Shown piece by piece: positions 27,470 to 36,152 of a DNA stretch of 64,000 nucleotides (its first letter is position 1; each line of letters starts with the position of its first letter). The notes below the pieces were generated by a model that worked only from the letters and a program-made list of their open reading frames with translations, was not told where the DNA came from and did no database searches. Made by a program: the position numbers and the translations under genes. The DNA comes from Lactobacillus acidophilus (GTDB lineage: Bacteria; Bacillota; Bacilli; Lactobacillales; Lactobacillaceae), in the NCBI RefSeq assembly GCF_034298135.1, contig NZ_CP139575.1:1302001-1366000 (forward strand), given 5' to 3'.

Positions 27470-28537
27470 TTATGGTTTAAAACCAACATTATATTTACTA
27501 CTTTCAACCACAAAATTTGGAACACTAATAAAATGCATTGAATACGTATTTCCTGTTTTTGAAATACTGAAGCCATAATAGTTATAGTCTCCATCGTGAA
27601 CTGAATCCTGTGTATTAAATAGGTCCCCCGCATGTTCCCATTCACGATACAATGACTTATTATTCCTAGTGCTTTCACCTGAACCGGTAAAACCAAATAT
27701 CATTTGCTTTAAACCGAAGTAAATATCCTTTTTCATTTCACCCATAGGCATAGTTGTCTTTTTAATTGAGAAACCGGCCATATCCTCTACGTAATTGTCA
27801 TCCAAGTCCAAGCCGTTCTTTTTGCATGCTCTGACAATTCCTGAAATGTAATGGTCTCCATCACTAATACTGCGACCATTATCTTGATATTCTTTTGCAA
27901 TATCATTGGCTAATTGTTGTGTTCCTGAGCTATAAATCCAAGGATGCAAACCAAGTTGCTCACGAGCACTATTAATTATTTTAAGTGCAAATTCAGTCAA
28001 TTCTTTTTGATCGCTAGCTGTCAATTTGCTAGGATTAATTACCCTTTTATCACTACTGCTTTCCCCTTTAGCAACACGTGAAAAGTTATTAATCTCCATT
28101 CCCTTCATTGAAGCATCAATAAAGCTTTCACTTGGCGCTCCCTTATAAGCCTCAAGCAAGCCGGATAAAGTATATCCGCTTGGTAATTTAATCGTAGCTT
28201 GAGAATAAGAAGTAGGAACAGTTGAGGTAGTATTTTTTACAACTTTAGCATTTTTAGCAAGTAGCCAATATGAATTAGCATTTAATTTATAAGCCAAATA
28301 TGTTTTCTTGCCAATCTTTAATTTCTTTTTAGTAGAATAAGCATATCTTTTACCTGGATAAGCATAATATTTGGTCTTTTTACCTTTTGAATTATAAAGG
28401 CGGATCTTTTTACTTCCTTTGACTTGTACCTTATTACTGGCTGCTTGAACTACTTGTGGTGTTATTTGAATAGTGGTGCTAATTGGGCCCATTAAACAAA
28501 TACTGGTCAGTAATTTAGTAAAAATTTTCTTAGACAT
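27470..28537 (-). CDS. Secreted SLAP-domain protein with SEC10/PgrA-type surface-exclusion domain
   Basis: 355 residues. Signal peptide about 1-33 (cleavage near VQAAS). Residues ~35-100 are one SLAP repeat (RLYNSKGKKTKYYAYPGKRYAY, KTYLAYKLNANSYWLLAKNAKV) that attaches to the wall. Residues ~110-350 resemble the SEC10/PgrA domain (INSAREQLGLHPWIYSSGTQQLANDIAKEYQ, YVEDMAGFSI, WEHAGDLFNTQDS, YYGFSIS), a CAP-like fold by the look of its His/Glu spacing. In enterococci this domain is linked to plasmid surface exclusion; here it is chromosomal with no conjugation genes nearby. Confidence 0.75.
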   Translation of the reverse strand: MSKKIFTKLLTSICLMGPISTTIQITPQVVQAASNKVQVKGSKKIRLYNSKGKKTKYYAYPGKRYAYSTKKKLKIGKKTYLAYKLNANSYWLLAKNAKVVKNTTSTVPTSYSQATIKLPSGYTLSGLLEAYKGAPSESFIDASMKGMEINNFSRVAKGESSSDKRVINPSKLTASDQKELTEFALKIINSAREQLGLHPWIYSSGTQQLANDIAKEYQDNGRSISDGDHYISGIVRACKKNGLDLDDNYVEDMAGFSIKKTTMPMGEMKKDIYFGLKQMIFGFTGSGESTRNNKSLYREWEHAGDLFNTQDSVHDGDYNYYGFSISKTGNTYSMHFISVPNFVVESSKYNVGFKP

Positions 28538-28602
28538 GATCTTACTCCTTTCCTTTTTTATTCTTATAATTATACATTTATTATACCGTAATCAACTAGT
28601 TA

Positions 28603-28646
28603 CAAAAAAAGGGTACTCTTCCCTAGAAGAAGAACACCCCTTTTTA
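28603..28646 (-). terminator. apf terminator
   Basis: GGGGTGTTCTTC..GAAGAGTACCC hairpin followed by seven T on the minus strand, 42 bases past the apf stop. Confidence 0.8.
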
Positions 28647-28687
28647 TTTATCAAATATTAAATTGTTATTCAATTTTAGAATTATTT

Positions 28688-29383
28688 TTAGTACCAGCCG
28701 TTTGCTTGCCAGAATGCCTTAGCAGCAGTCCATGAACCGTAACGACTTTGTACGTAATTATCAGCTACTCTTTCTTGGTTAGCTGCTGAGTAGTCACCAT
28801 TCAAGTATGATGCTGAAAGTTGGTACTTACCGATGTATTGACCATTAGTAGCTGAGTATGAGCCACCTGATTCCTTACCAGCAATCCAAGCCTTAGCACT
28901 AGCTTCTGAACCAGATGCACTTGAAGTATATGATGAAGCACTAGTAGTTGAAGCAGCTGCAGTTTGTGATTGAGTTGCTACTTGTGATGATTGTTGAGTA
29001 TTAGCTACTTGAGTAGTAGTTGATTGTTGTGTTTGTGCAGTAGTTGTTGCTGAAGCAGTGTATCCAGCGGTTACTTGACTAGCACGAACCCATTGGTTCT
29101 TGCCTAAGTCGTACCATTTGTTACCCTTTGAGTCGTAAGCAGTCTTAATAACTTTCCATGAAGTATTACTTGCTAAAATTTGACCTGTTGCTACTGGGTT
29201 TTCGTAATTGTTGTATACGTTGATTGAGTTGTTTGCAACGTAGTTTACTGTAACTACGCTAGCATCATTTTGAACAGTAGCAGCTTGTGCATTGTTTGAA
29301 GTTACGTTATTTGCTGCTACTACACCTGTAACTGACATAGCAGCTACTGCAATTGACTTAACTAAGATAGATTTGATTTTCAA
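28688..29383 (-). CDS. apf: Aggregation-promoting factor, lysozyme-like surface protein
   Basis: 231 residues, secreted. Signal peptide about 1-34 (ending NNAQAA). Residues ~35-105 form an SH3-like/SLAP-like segment (VNYVANNSINVYNNYENPVATGQ, WYDLGKNQWVRASQV), then a T/Q/S/A-rich linker (~108-160). The C-terminal ~70 residues are a compact lysozyme-like domain (AWIAGKESGGSYSATNGQYIGKYQLS, YVQSRYGSWTAAKAFWQANGWY) with the Glu of the ExxG motif. Apf is an abundant wall protein of this group, linked to aggregation and cell shape. Monocistronic, with a 180-base upstream region that contains a WalR-like box. Confidence 0.88.
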   Translation of the reverse strand: MKIKSILVKSIAVAAMSVTGVVAANNVTSNNAQAATVQNDASVVTVNYVANNSINVYNNYENPVATGQILASNTSWKVIKTAYDSKGNKWYDLGKNQWVRASQVTAGYTASATTTAQTQQSTTTQVANTQQSSQVATQSQTAAASTTSASSYTSSASGSEASAKAWIAGKESGGSYSATNGQYIGKYQLSASYLNGDYSAANQERVADNYVQSRYGSWTAAKAFWQANGWY

Positions 29384-29686
29384 AAAAATTCTCTCCTTAA
29401 AAGTTATAAAAATTATAAGTAACGAATTTTCACGTATTCGTCTGTCTCATTCAATTGACATGGTATATATTACAAGCCTTACGTTTCAGAACCATAACAG
29501 GAATATCACTCGCTTATTAAGAAACTATTACCAAATGTGTCATTTTTGTAACATTTGTAATATTTATGTAAATTATTTTTGATGATACAAAATGTTGTTA
29601 TATCAAGGTTTATAGCATTTTCAAATTTTTATTTGCTATGTGCAAAAGGATGTTCGCTTTTAATAATTTGCAATACAATTGCAAAA
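29384..29686. other. apf upstream region
   Basis: About 300 AT-rich bases without a credible gene. Holds the apf promoter and the TGTWAH repeat pair described separately; otherwise nothing recognised. Confidence 0.5.
29556..29572 (+). promoter_or_regulatory. Candidate WalR (YycF) box near apf
   Basis: TGTAAT-attta-TGTAAA is an exact fit to the WalR direct repeat TGTWAH-N5-TGTWAH, with a further TGTAAC 9 bases before it. It lies 173 bases upstream of apf, on the opposite strand. WalR controls wall hydrolases in Firmicutes. Confidence 0.45.
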
Positions 29687-29714
29687 TAAAAAAAGAAAGA
29701 CTAACGTCTTTCTT
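29687..29714 (-). terminator. Terminator of the PTS/TIM-barrel operon
   Basis: AAAGAAAGAC-gtta-GTCTTTCTTT followed by a T run on the minus strand, 7 bases past the stop. Confidence 0.85.
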
Positions 29715-29720
29715 TATGTA

Positions 29721-30614
29721 TTATCTGTTAATAGAGCGCGCCATTCTTGAGATTGTGTGATTCAAGCCCCGAATAGTCTTGCTTAATTCAAAGATAGTTT
29801 CTGTTGGTGGAACAACACCCCAAGCGGCATCCCCGATATGCTGGATATCAACTCCGCAGGTCTTATTGGTTAAGGCGATTTCTCGAATAACATCCTTACC
29901 TGAACTTTCTTGGCTTGTACCAATTGTACTCATTACTAAACCATTATGTTTATGTACAATTTTTACGATCTTAATCAGCTCATCGCTAGTAAAGCCAGGC
30001 ACAGTACCTACTGCTGGAGTCAAAATCACGTCTGCTCCTGCATCAATCATTGCCTTAACAGATTCTTCATCAGCTACAGGTTCATCTACACCTGCACCAT
30101 GCATTTTTCCTGCAATGATCATGCCTGAAAAATTATCCTTTGCTGTTTTAACAGCTTCAACAATCATTTTATTTGTTACGCCGCTTCCTGGATTACCAGT
30201 AAAGCAAACAAAATTAAACCCTAATTCTTCTGCTCGGCGCATTGATTCGGCCGTCGCAATTCTACCTTTGGATAAGTCAAATTTAGTTGATTCCATCTTC
30301 GCATCAGGATCAACGGGCTCTAAATTCACCCCAATTGGGCGGCCAGTTAATTCTTTCAACTTTTTAACAACATCTTTTTGATCTTCCAAGCCGCTGACTT
30401 TTGGTTCAAAGACATCGAATAAATTAAGTAAAATCAAATCTGCCCCAAACGCAGCCGCAATTTCAGACATGGTTAACCCATCAATTGCAGGCTGTACTAC
30501 TACATTTTCACTAAGAACGGTTCGACCTTCACTAGCTTTAATACTTTGCTTCAATTCTTCACCATTCATCTTCAATAAATCGCTTGAATTTGCACTAATT
30601 AATCTTGTAACCAT
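29721..30614 (-). CDS. Conserved TIM-barrel-like protein linked to a PTS permease; function unknown
   Basis: 297 residues, soluble. The pattern of alternating strands and helices with VVQPAIDGLTMSEIAAAFGADLILLNL, GRPIGVNLEP, FNFVCFTGNPGSGVTN, AGADVILTPAVGTVPG and VDIQHIGDAAWG suggests a (beta/alpha)8 barrel, and homologues are often called PEP phosphonomutase-like. I cannot assign a reaction. Its ATG overlaps the stop of the PTS EIIC gene by one base, so it is translationally coupled and probably acts on the imported sugar or its phosphate. Confidence 0.6.
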   Translation of the reverse strand: MVTRLISANSSDLLKMNGEELKQSIKASEGRTVLSENVVVQPAIDGLTMSEIAAAFGADLILLNLFDVFEPKVSGLEDQKDVVKKLKELTGRPIGVNLEPVDPDAKMESTKFDLSKGRIATAESMRRAEELGFNFVCFTGNPGSGVTNKMIVEAVKTAKDNFSGMIIAGKMHGAGVDEPVADEESVKAMIDAGADVILTPAVGTVPGFTSDELIKIVKIVHKHNGLVMSTIGTSQESSGKDVIREIALTNKTCGVDIQHIGDAAWGVVPPTETIFELSKTIRGLNHTISRMARSINR

Positions 30615-31951
30615 TATTTTGCCTCATTTTCTTCTACAATCTGACGTTTATTTAATGCTGCCATGAATGGCAAGTAAATTAAGATGTCTAAAACAATATT
30701 GATTAATTGCAAAATTGATCCTGCAATACTACCGGTTGCTAAAAATCCAGAAATAATTGGTGGCATAGTCCAAGGAACAACACTACCGTTACATAATGGA
30801 ACTAAGCCTAAATTCATAGCGATATAAGTAGTAATTGCATTAACCATTGGCGCAAGAATAAATGGAATTATTAGACTTAAGTTTAAAACAACTGGCAAAC
30901 CAAACATTGTTGGTTCATTAATATTAAATAAGCCAGGAACAATTGTTAATGGTGCCAAAACTTCATTTTGCTTACTTGCACGTTTACGCCATACTAAGTA
31001 ACCAATGCAAAGTACTAAACCGATAGTGGCACCACCACCACCCATGTATACAAAGTTATCAATAAATGGTTGAGTAATAATGTGACCACCGTGTGCCAAA
31101 TCTAGATGACCCGCTTGATTTAATACACGATTAGCATCAGTTTGCATTAACCAGATTGGTTGCATAGCTGTGTTAACAACATTACCGCCATGGATACCAA
31201 CAAACCAGAATAAACTTACCAATATAATAGATACTAAAGTACCAATCAAAGTATTACCCAAGGCACCTAACGGCTTAGCCAAAATATTCATAATTACATC
31301 ATGAATATTACCCCAGCCAGTCCAAGCAAATAGCCAGTAAACGCAACCGGCAATTGCAATTACTACAGCACCTGGAATTAAAGCTGAAAAACTCTTAGCT
31401 ACAGCAGGTGGTACAGTTTCTGGCATCTTAATTTGGATGTTATGGTTAATGAACCATTGGAAAATCCATGCACTCAAAAGACCAAAAATAATAGCTACAA
31501 ATAGACCTCTACTACCTAAATAAGTATAAGGGAATCCTTCTACAGGAACTTTGTCTCCACTCATAATACTTGGTGTAAGAATAAAGAATACTGATGCTGA
31601 AATAATGCCAGCTGATACACCGTCGGTTTTATGTTGGTTAGCATAACTCCATGCAATACCAAAGGCAGCAATCAGCCCCATAATCCCAAATGATCCATTG
31701 GTAATTTTAGCCATAATTTGGGATAAACTCACACCATGCACTGCTGTTTTAGCTAGCCAGTCAGACCAGCCTGGAACTGGGAAGGAGTTAATGATCATGA
31801 ATAACGATCCCACAATGATCAAAGGCATTGCCATTGCAATACCATCACGAACAGCAATTAAGGGTTTGAAGTTACCTATTTTAGCGGCCACTGGCATAAT
31901 ATGCTCATTAACGAACGCATTTAAACCTCCACTTGTTTTTTTGTTTGCCAT
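30614..31951 (-). CDS. PTS EIIC permease, lactose/cellobiose (CelB) family
   Basis: 445 residues, about ten membrane segments. Family features: N-terminal IGNFKPLIAVRDGIAMAMPLIIVGS, the conserved WFVGIHGGNVV near residue 258 and GLFNINEPTMFGLPVVLN near 338, the latter containing the NEP motif of EIIC. Imports a beta-linked disaccharide with phosphorylation by IIA/IIB, which are not encoded in this window. The AGAGGAA ribosome binding site fits. A cre-like site lies upstream at 32027. Confidence 0.9.
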   Translation of the reverse strand: MANKKTSGGLNAFVNEHIMPVAAKIGNFKPLIAVRDGIAMAMPLIIVGSLFMIINSFPVPGWSDWLAKTAVHGVSLSQIMAKITNGSFGIMGLIAAFGIAWSYANQHKTDGVSAGIISASVFFILTPSIMSGDKVPVEGFPYTYLGSRGLFVAIIFGLLSAWIFQWFINHNIQIKMPETVPPAVAKSFSALIPGAVVIAIAGCVYWLFAWTGWGNIHDVIMNILAKPLGALGNTLIGTLVSIILVSLFWFVGIHGGNVVNTAMQPIWLMQTDANRVLNQAGHLDLAHGGHIITQPFIDNFVYMGGGGATIGLVLCIGYLVWRKRASKQNEVLAPLTIVPGLFNINEPTMFGLPVVLNLSLIIPFILAPMVNAITTYIAMNLGLVPLCNGSVVPWTMPPIISGFLATGSIAGSILQLINIVLDILIYLPFMAALNKRQIVEENEAK

Positions 31952-32026
31952 AATATATTCCTCTTCGATCTACTAAAACTTAGCTTTTACAAATTCGGTA
32001 TATACCTCTATGACATTATAATACAA

Positions 32027-32040
32027 TGAAAGCGGTTAAA
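32027..32040. promoter_or_regulatory. cre-like site upstream of the PTS permease
   Basis: TGAAAGCGGTTAAA, a partial cre match just upstream of a minus-strand TATAAT (32015-32020). It suggests carbon catabolite repression. Confidence 0.45.
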
Positions 32041-32189
32041 ATGCCAGTTGATTTAAAATGTTTTTTACTTTATTTCTTCAAACTAATGAATAACAATAAG
32101 AAAACGAAAAATGAATACTATATCTTTGCAGTATATAGCTTAAGTGCTATAGTTAAATTGTATTTTTTAATAAAAGTGAGGAAAGTAAC

Positions 32190-32306
32190 ATGAGTAAATA
32201 TGTTGTTGAATTAAACGAAGAAGATTTACAAATGATCAAAGATTGTCATTCAAAGAATCCTTCAATCATGAAGGCTATGAACGAAGCTAAAAAAGTCGAA
32301 GATTAA
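32190..32306 (+). CDS. Small charged protein, 38 residues
   Basis: MSKYVVELNEEDLQMIKDCH..., ending with a lysine/glutamate-rich helix. GAGGAAAG precedes the ATG at good spacing and a strong terminator follows 46 bases after the stop, so it looks like a complete single-gene transcription unit. Divergent from the PTS operon. No family recognised; predicted soluble and mostly helical. Confidence 0.6.
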   Translation: MSKYVVELNEEDLQMIKDCHSKNPSIMKAMNEAKKVED

Positions 32307-32352
32307 TTATAATTCTAGATCTCTAAATCGAATTATCTATAATTTTAGATAA

Positions 32353-32396
32353 TAAAAAGATCGAAATTCTTATTAACGAGAATTTCGATCTTTTTT
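32353..32396. terminator. Bidirectional terminator
   Basis: AAAGATCGAAATTC-ttattaac-GAGAATTTCGATCTTT with A and T runs on both sides; serves the small ORF on the plus strand and the metallophosphatase on the minus strand, whose stop lies in the T run. Confidence 0.9.
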
Positions 32397-33264
32397 ATTG
32401 AAAATCTGTTCCTTGTTGATTCTTCCAGTTATAGATTTTTACAATATCACCATTGCCACTTAAAACCACAACATTACCATCATTGTGCGGATAAATTAAT
32501 GGATCAGAATGTGACCCACCATCTGTAAAAATTCTTGCTGCCTCGCCAGGATACTGCATTTTTCTTACTATACAATCATCTGGAGCTGTCTTTTTCATTA
32601 TTCTTCCGTCATCATAAATACCTTCTAGTGCATAAGTCGGCGTATGCCCCGTAATAATTGTCTTATTCGTTTTATTATGAGCAATTGTCTTATTTAACGT
32701 ATCAGAGTACCAGTAACTTTCTCTAGCCCATAATCGATAAAAGTCATAGTCAATTGTAAATCCATGATCAACGCTATTATAACTAGTAGGATCATTATAT
32801 CTTTCATCTGGTCTGACACCGCCATGAACAAAAACTAATTTAGGTGTTTCATACATAATTAGGCAAGTTTTTAAAAAACGATAATACTTACTCATACGTA
32901 ATTCTTTTGATGAAGCATCCTGGCCTACCATTTGTTCTAAACTTTTTCGTCCACCATTGTAAAACCAAATTCCATCTTGATGTTCACATTCATTAGCATA
33001 ATTAAGCATCATTAGTTCATGATTGCCTAATAAAATTATTGCCCCTTCACTTTTTTGTTCAATTAAAAAATCAAGGACTTCTTTTACATGGTCGCGACCA
33101 TCAATATAATCTCCACCAGTAACCAATTGAGCAGCTGGAAAATCACGCTTTGCTTGTCTGATTAAATCCAGTGTTTCAAGGTTGCCATGAATATCAGAAA
33201 TGAAAATATAATTGTCTTTTGTCCGATTGTCTACTAACGTATTATTAATAATTTTCTGGGTCAT
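32395..33264 (-). CDS. Calcineurin-like metallophosphatase
   Basis: 289 residues with the five metallophosphoesterase blocks: FISDIHGNLETL (DxH), GGDYIDGRDHVKEV (GDxxDR-like, here with DG before R), LLGNHELMM (GNHE), FVHGGVRP and ITGHTPTY (GHTP). This set is closest to bacterial Ser/Thr protein phosphatases (PPP) and ApaH-type enzymes; whether the substrate is a protein or a dinucleotide is open. Cytoplasmic. Confidence 0.85.
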   Translation of the reverse strand: MTQKIINNTLVDNRTKDNYIFISDIHGNLETLDLIRQAKRDFPAAQLVTGGDYIDGRDHVKEVLDFLIEQKSEGAIILLGNHELMMLNYANECEHQDGIWFYNGGRKSLEQMVGQDASSKELRMSKYYRFLKTCLIMYETPKLVFVHGGVRPDERYNDPTSYNSVDHGFTIDYDFYRLWARESYWYSDTLNKTIAHNKTNKTIITGHTPTYALEGIYDDGRIMKKTAPDDCIVRKMQYPGEAARIFTDGGSHSDPLIYPHNDGNVVVLSGNGDIVKIYNWKNQQGTDFQ

Positions 33265-33309
33265 TTTTACCCTTCTTTATTTTTCTTCAATATAAGTGCT
33301 TTATTGTAT

Positions 33310-33696
33310 TTAGCCTTGATTCCACACATCTTGTAAAATTTGGGTGAAGTGCTTTATTTCTTCTTCGTCAAAAACAATTAATAAACCACTTCTGACAATA
33401 TCCATCTTTTCGTCTTCATTACAGCTAAGTTCTAGACTAGATACAAATAATTCTTCTTCATCTGGAGCTTTTAACAAAACATACTTTGCTTCATATGGAT
33501 TTTCCTTACTGTCATCCAAATATTTTAAGGCAATTCGATCAAGCATTTGTTGAGAAAAGCCAAACGATTGGATATCATTTTCTTGTTCTTTTTTACCAAT
33601 CCATTCTTGGTAATAATCTGGGGTTATCTCGTCAGGCATTTTAATTAACATAAATTTACTTTGATCTTTGTTAATAAACAATTGACAAAGTGACAT
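33310..33696 (-). CDS. Hypothetical protein, 128 residues
   Basis: Acidic soluble protein (LIKMPDEITPDYYQEWIGKK, DEEELFVSSLELSCNEDEK) with no motif I recognise. It lies 45 bases upstream of the metallophosphatase on the same strand and could be co-transcribed. The AAGGGAG before the ATG supports it as a real gene. Confidence 0.6.
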   Translation of the reverse strand: MSLCQLFINKDQSKFMLIKMPDEITPDYYQEWIGKKEQENDIQSFGFSQQMLDRIALKYLDDSKENPYEAKYVLLKAPDEEELFVSSLELSCNEDEKMDIVRSGLLIVFDEEEIKHFTQILQDVWNQG

Positions 33697-33808
33697 TTTT
33701 ATCGCTCCCTTTTATCCTAATGTTATTCGCTTATCTCTATTATAATCATAATTTGAACAATGCTTTATCAAACTGTATATAATAAATGTAGGAAAAGAAG
33801 TGACTATT

Positions 33809-34015
33809 ATGTTTAACCCAGAAAATGCAATTGATGCTTCTAACTTACATGTAGATGCTTTTAAGTATCAATCAACTGAAGATATGCCCAACGAAATCTA
33901 CGAATCATGGCAAGAAAAACATATGAATGCCAAAATTTTTAGTCTACAATTTCGTAACATCGGCCAAAGCGGTGAATGGCAAGAAATAATTATTATTTGG
34001 GCTGATAAATTATAA
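33809..34015 (+). CDS. Hypothetical protein, 68 residues
   Basis: Begins MFNPENAIDASNLHVDAF and ends EWQEIIIIWADKL. ATG 33809 is preferred over GTG 33800 because AGAAG then has normal spacing. No family recognised. Same direction as the HesB-like gene 86 bases downstream. Confidence 0.5.
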   Translation: MFNPENAIDASNLHVDAFKYQSTEDMPNEIYESWQEKHMNAKIFSLQFRNIGQSGEWQEIIIIWADKL

Positions 34016-34101
34016 TCATTTCAAATTTCTTGATCTAGATCAATTATTTAAGAGATGGTTTTTTGTATAATTAGGTAAAGATTAAGAAAGAAGCTGAGGA
34101 T

Positions 34102-34497
34102 ATGCTTAACATAAAATTTACCGACAACGCAGTTGATTATCTGAAACGAAGAGAAATCCTAGATAAAATACTTATTTTAATCACTGATGATGGCGGCGGC
34201 AAGTATTCTATTCAAGGTGGCAGCTGCAGTATGGGAGCACATTTTTCAATTATTTGGTTAGATAAGGTTGATCCTGACTATCCAGTAAAAATTGCTAATG
34301 AACAAAATGTGAAGATTTATACTTCAGATTTTGATAAAACAATGCTTGGACCTAATATGGTAATGGATTATAATGCTGGCAGTTTAAGTTTAAGCTCTGA
34401 TGAAGGGTTGCTTGATGGCAGCGTAGATATCGGCAATGGTGCTGCACTACTTAAGGCCAATAAAAATGTACAAATGGGCATTAATAGACAATGCTAA
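34102..34497 (+). CDS. HesB/IscA-like Fe-S biosynthesis fold protein, degenerate
   Basis: 131 residues. The beginning (MLNIKFTDNAVDYLKRR, DDGGGKYSIQGGSCSMGAHF) and the following beta-rich part resemble the IscA/HesB fold of lactobacillus 'iron-sulfur cluster biosynthesis family' proteins. The CGC motif near the C-terminus that IscA uses for metal is missing; only Cys in GGSCSMG and a terminal Cys remain. True Fe-S function is therefore doubtful. A long terminator hairpin follows. Confidence 0.6.
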   Translation: MLNIKFTDNAVDYLKRREILDKILILITDDGGGKYSIQGGSCSMGAHFSIIWLDKVDPDYPVKIANEQNVKIYTSDFDKTMLGPNMVMDYNAGSLSLSSDEGLLDGSVDIGNGAALLKANKNVQMGINRQC

Positions 34498-34499
34498 CA

Positions 34500-34558
34500 A
34501 AAAAAGACCTGCACGAATACTCAATCTTTGCGATTGGGCTTCGTTACAGGTCTTTTTG
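34500..34558 (+). terminator. Long hairpin terminator before the element
   Basis: AAAAGACCTG...CAGGTCTTTT stem around a branched loop, T run on the plus strand, 14 bases before the distal attachment copy at 34572. Confidence 0.75.
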
Positions 34559-34571
34559 TTAGTACTCTGAG

Positions 34572-34584
34572 TGCTGAATGCCAG
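34572..34584. repeat. Distal attachment core (att)
   Basis: TGCTGAATGCCAG, identical to the tRNA-Thr 3' end at 48642-48654, as a direct repeat at the far end of the element. Confidence 0.8.
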
Positions 34585-34644
34585 CACAGAAGTTTAATTC
34601 TTAAGCTTATTAAATCAATGTTTACAGACTATGATTCTATACTT

Positions 34645-34665
34645 TGTGTCAAACTCGGTGTCAAT
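34645..34665 (+). repeat. Integrase arm-type repeats, integrase end
   Basis: TGTGTCAAA (34645-34653) and GGTGTCAAT (34657-34665), touching the integrase stop codon. The same pair in the same order occurs at the other end (48533-48553). Confidence 0.65.
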
Positions 34666-35868
34666 TTACGATAACCAAGTTTTAATCATTTCTTTGTCAA
34701 GGTCTTTATCTACACCAACATAAGTCTTCATGAATGTTGTTAATGTATGCCCCATACGCTCAGCAGCCCATGGATATGAAATCCCGGGTTTATTAGCCAA
34801 CTTGGTACAAATGGTATGTCTAAAACTATAAAGAGACAATTTGGAATCACCTGGCTCAATATCCAATTTTTTGCAAATCTCTTTCAACATATAATTCATA
34901 CCTTTTTGAGTTACTGGTTTACCTTCGGCAATTTTTTTATAATTCCTAAGATTTAACAAAATCATATTTTCTTTATTTTTAAGATCATGCTTTTTTAAAA
35001 ATTCTGATTGTTGCTTTTTGAAAGCTTGAACATTTTGAGCCAGATCATCTGTTATGGGCAAGACAAATCTTGAATAACCATGAGGTCTAGCATTTAGCGC
35101 CCCATTAAAGCCACTAACATAATCAGACCAACTATCATTGATCTTGAAAGTCCAATACTCTTCCTCTTTAACTAAATTACTAAACTTTAAAGCTTGCACT
35201 TCTGCGGGTCTCATTCCCGTTTCAACTTCAATCCAAATCGCAAGTTTAGTTGTTGAGTTAACGACACTAGAAGTTTTTAATTCTTGTTTTATTTCCTGCT
35301 TTATTTTATCTAGATCTTCATCAGAAAATAAATATTGACTTTGAGTTACCGAAAAATTACTTTTTCTAAAAAAGAATCGTAATGGTCTTTCTGGAACTGG
35401 ATTCTTCTTTAAACTAGTGCCAACTAATGTGTTAAAAAAATGCTTCATATGAAATAATCGTGTTGTTAAAACACAATTAGGACTGATCCTTATATTGTGA
35501 TCATTAGCATAATCATGCGCAAATTTACTTATTTCATTAACAGTAATATTTTGAATTTCCTTATTTTGGAAATATTTATCAAAAATTTTGGCGGAATCGT
35601 TCCATGCTTTATAGGTTACGGGAGAAATAGATTTTTTACGTTCTTCTACATATTGGCGAAACATTTTACTAAAAATCTTTCTTCCATCTTCTGGATTCAT
35701 ACCATCTTCAAAGTCAGCCCACATCTTACGTTCAATTTTAAGAGCTTCTTTTTTAGTTGTAGCATACTTAACAGGAAAACTAATCTGTTTTCCTGTTTGT
35801 TTATCACGTGGTTGAATTCTAATGGAATATTCTCCTTTATGTCTCCCCGTCTTTAATTGCTTGATCAT
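34666..35868 (-). CDS. int: Tyrosine-type site-specific integrase
   Basis: 400 residues. N-terminal arm-binding part ([20 protein letters not shown]), a core-binding SAM-like region (~60-160) and a C-terminal catalytic domain: Arg in [15 protein letters not shown], the second box as [13 protein letters not shown] (the first position of HxxR is Tyr here), GH in AERMGHT, and the nucleophile Tyr in KTYVGVDKD. Located at the element's distal end beside the att core; catalyses integration into the tRNA-Thr 3' end. Confidence 0.92.
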   Translation of the reverse strand: MIKQLKTGRHKGEYSIRIQPRDKQTGKQISFPVKYATTKKEALKIERKMWADFEDGMNPEDGRKIFSKMFRQYVEERKKSISPVTYKAWNDSAKIFDKYFQNKEIQNITVNEISKFAHDYANDHNIRISPNCVLTTRLFHMKHFFNTLVGTSLKKNPVPERPLRFFFRKSNFSVTQSQYLFSDEDLDKIKQEIKQELKTSSVVNSTTKLAIWIEVETGMRPAEVQALKFSNLVKEEEYWTFKINDSWSDYVSGFNGALNARPHGYSRFVLPITDDLAQNVQAFKKQQSEFLKKHDLKNKENMILLNLRNYKKIAEGKPVTQKGMNYMLKEICKKLDIEPGDSKLSLYSFRHTICTKLANKPGISYPWAAERMGHTLTTFMKTYVGVDKDLDKEMIKTWLS

Positions 35869-35897
35869 TGTAATTCTAATCTCCTTCTCTTTTTAAT

Positions 35898-35941
35898 AAA
35901 AAAAGAAGGTAAAAATAAAGACACTTATATTATACCTTCTT
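35898..35941 (-). terminator. Terminator between xis and int
   Basis: GAAGGTA...TACCTTC stem followed by seven T on the minus strand, 14 bases past the excisionase stop, so int may have its own promoter. Confidence 0.7.
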
Positions 35942-35954
35942 CTACTTCGATTCT

Positions 35955-36152
35955 CTATGACTTTGTCCAGGTTTCTTGTTCTCTGTAGCCAGCTGTTTCA
36001 AGCCAAACTAATACTTCATTTAGTCTATAGAAAGTTCTACTACCTTCTATAGAATGACCTGGCATCCCAGCTTTTCTCCATTTATAAAACACTGTAGTAC
36101 TAATGTTTAATTCTTCCCGAAGTTGTTTACCATTAAGAATCTGATTTTTCAT
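35955..36152 (-). CDS. Excisionase-like helix-turn-helix protein
   Basis: 65 residues of the MerR/AlpA/Xis winged-helix type: NGKQLREELNISTTVFYKWR, GSRTFYRLNEVLVWLE. Overlaps the end of rep by 20 bases and precedes int, the usual place for the directionality factor that promotes excision. Confidence 0.8.
   Translation of the reverse strand: MKNQILNGKQLREELNISTTVFYKWRKAGMPGHSIEGSRTFYRLNEVLVWLETAGYREQETWTKS

Noticed and set aside
29779..30381. 200-residue plus-strand ORF
   Set aside because: Antisense shadow of the TIM-barrel gene; no ribosome binding site and low-complexity composition.
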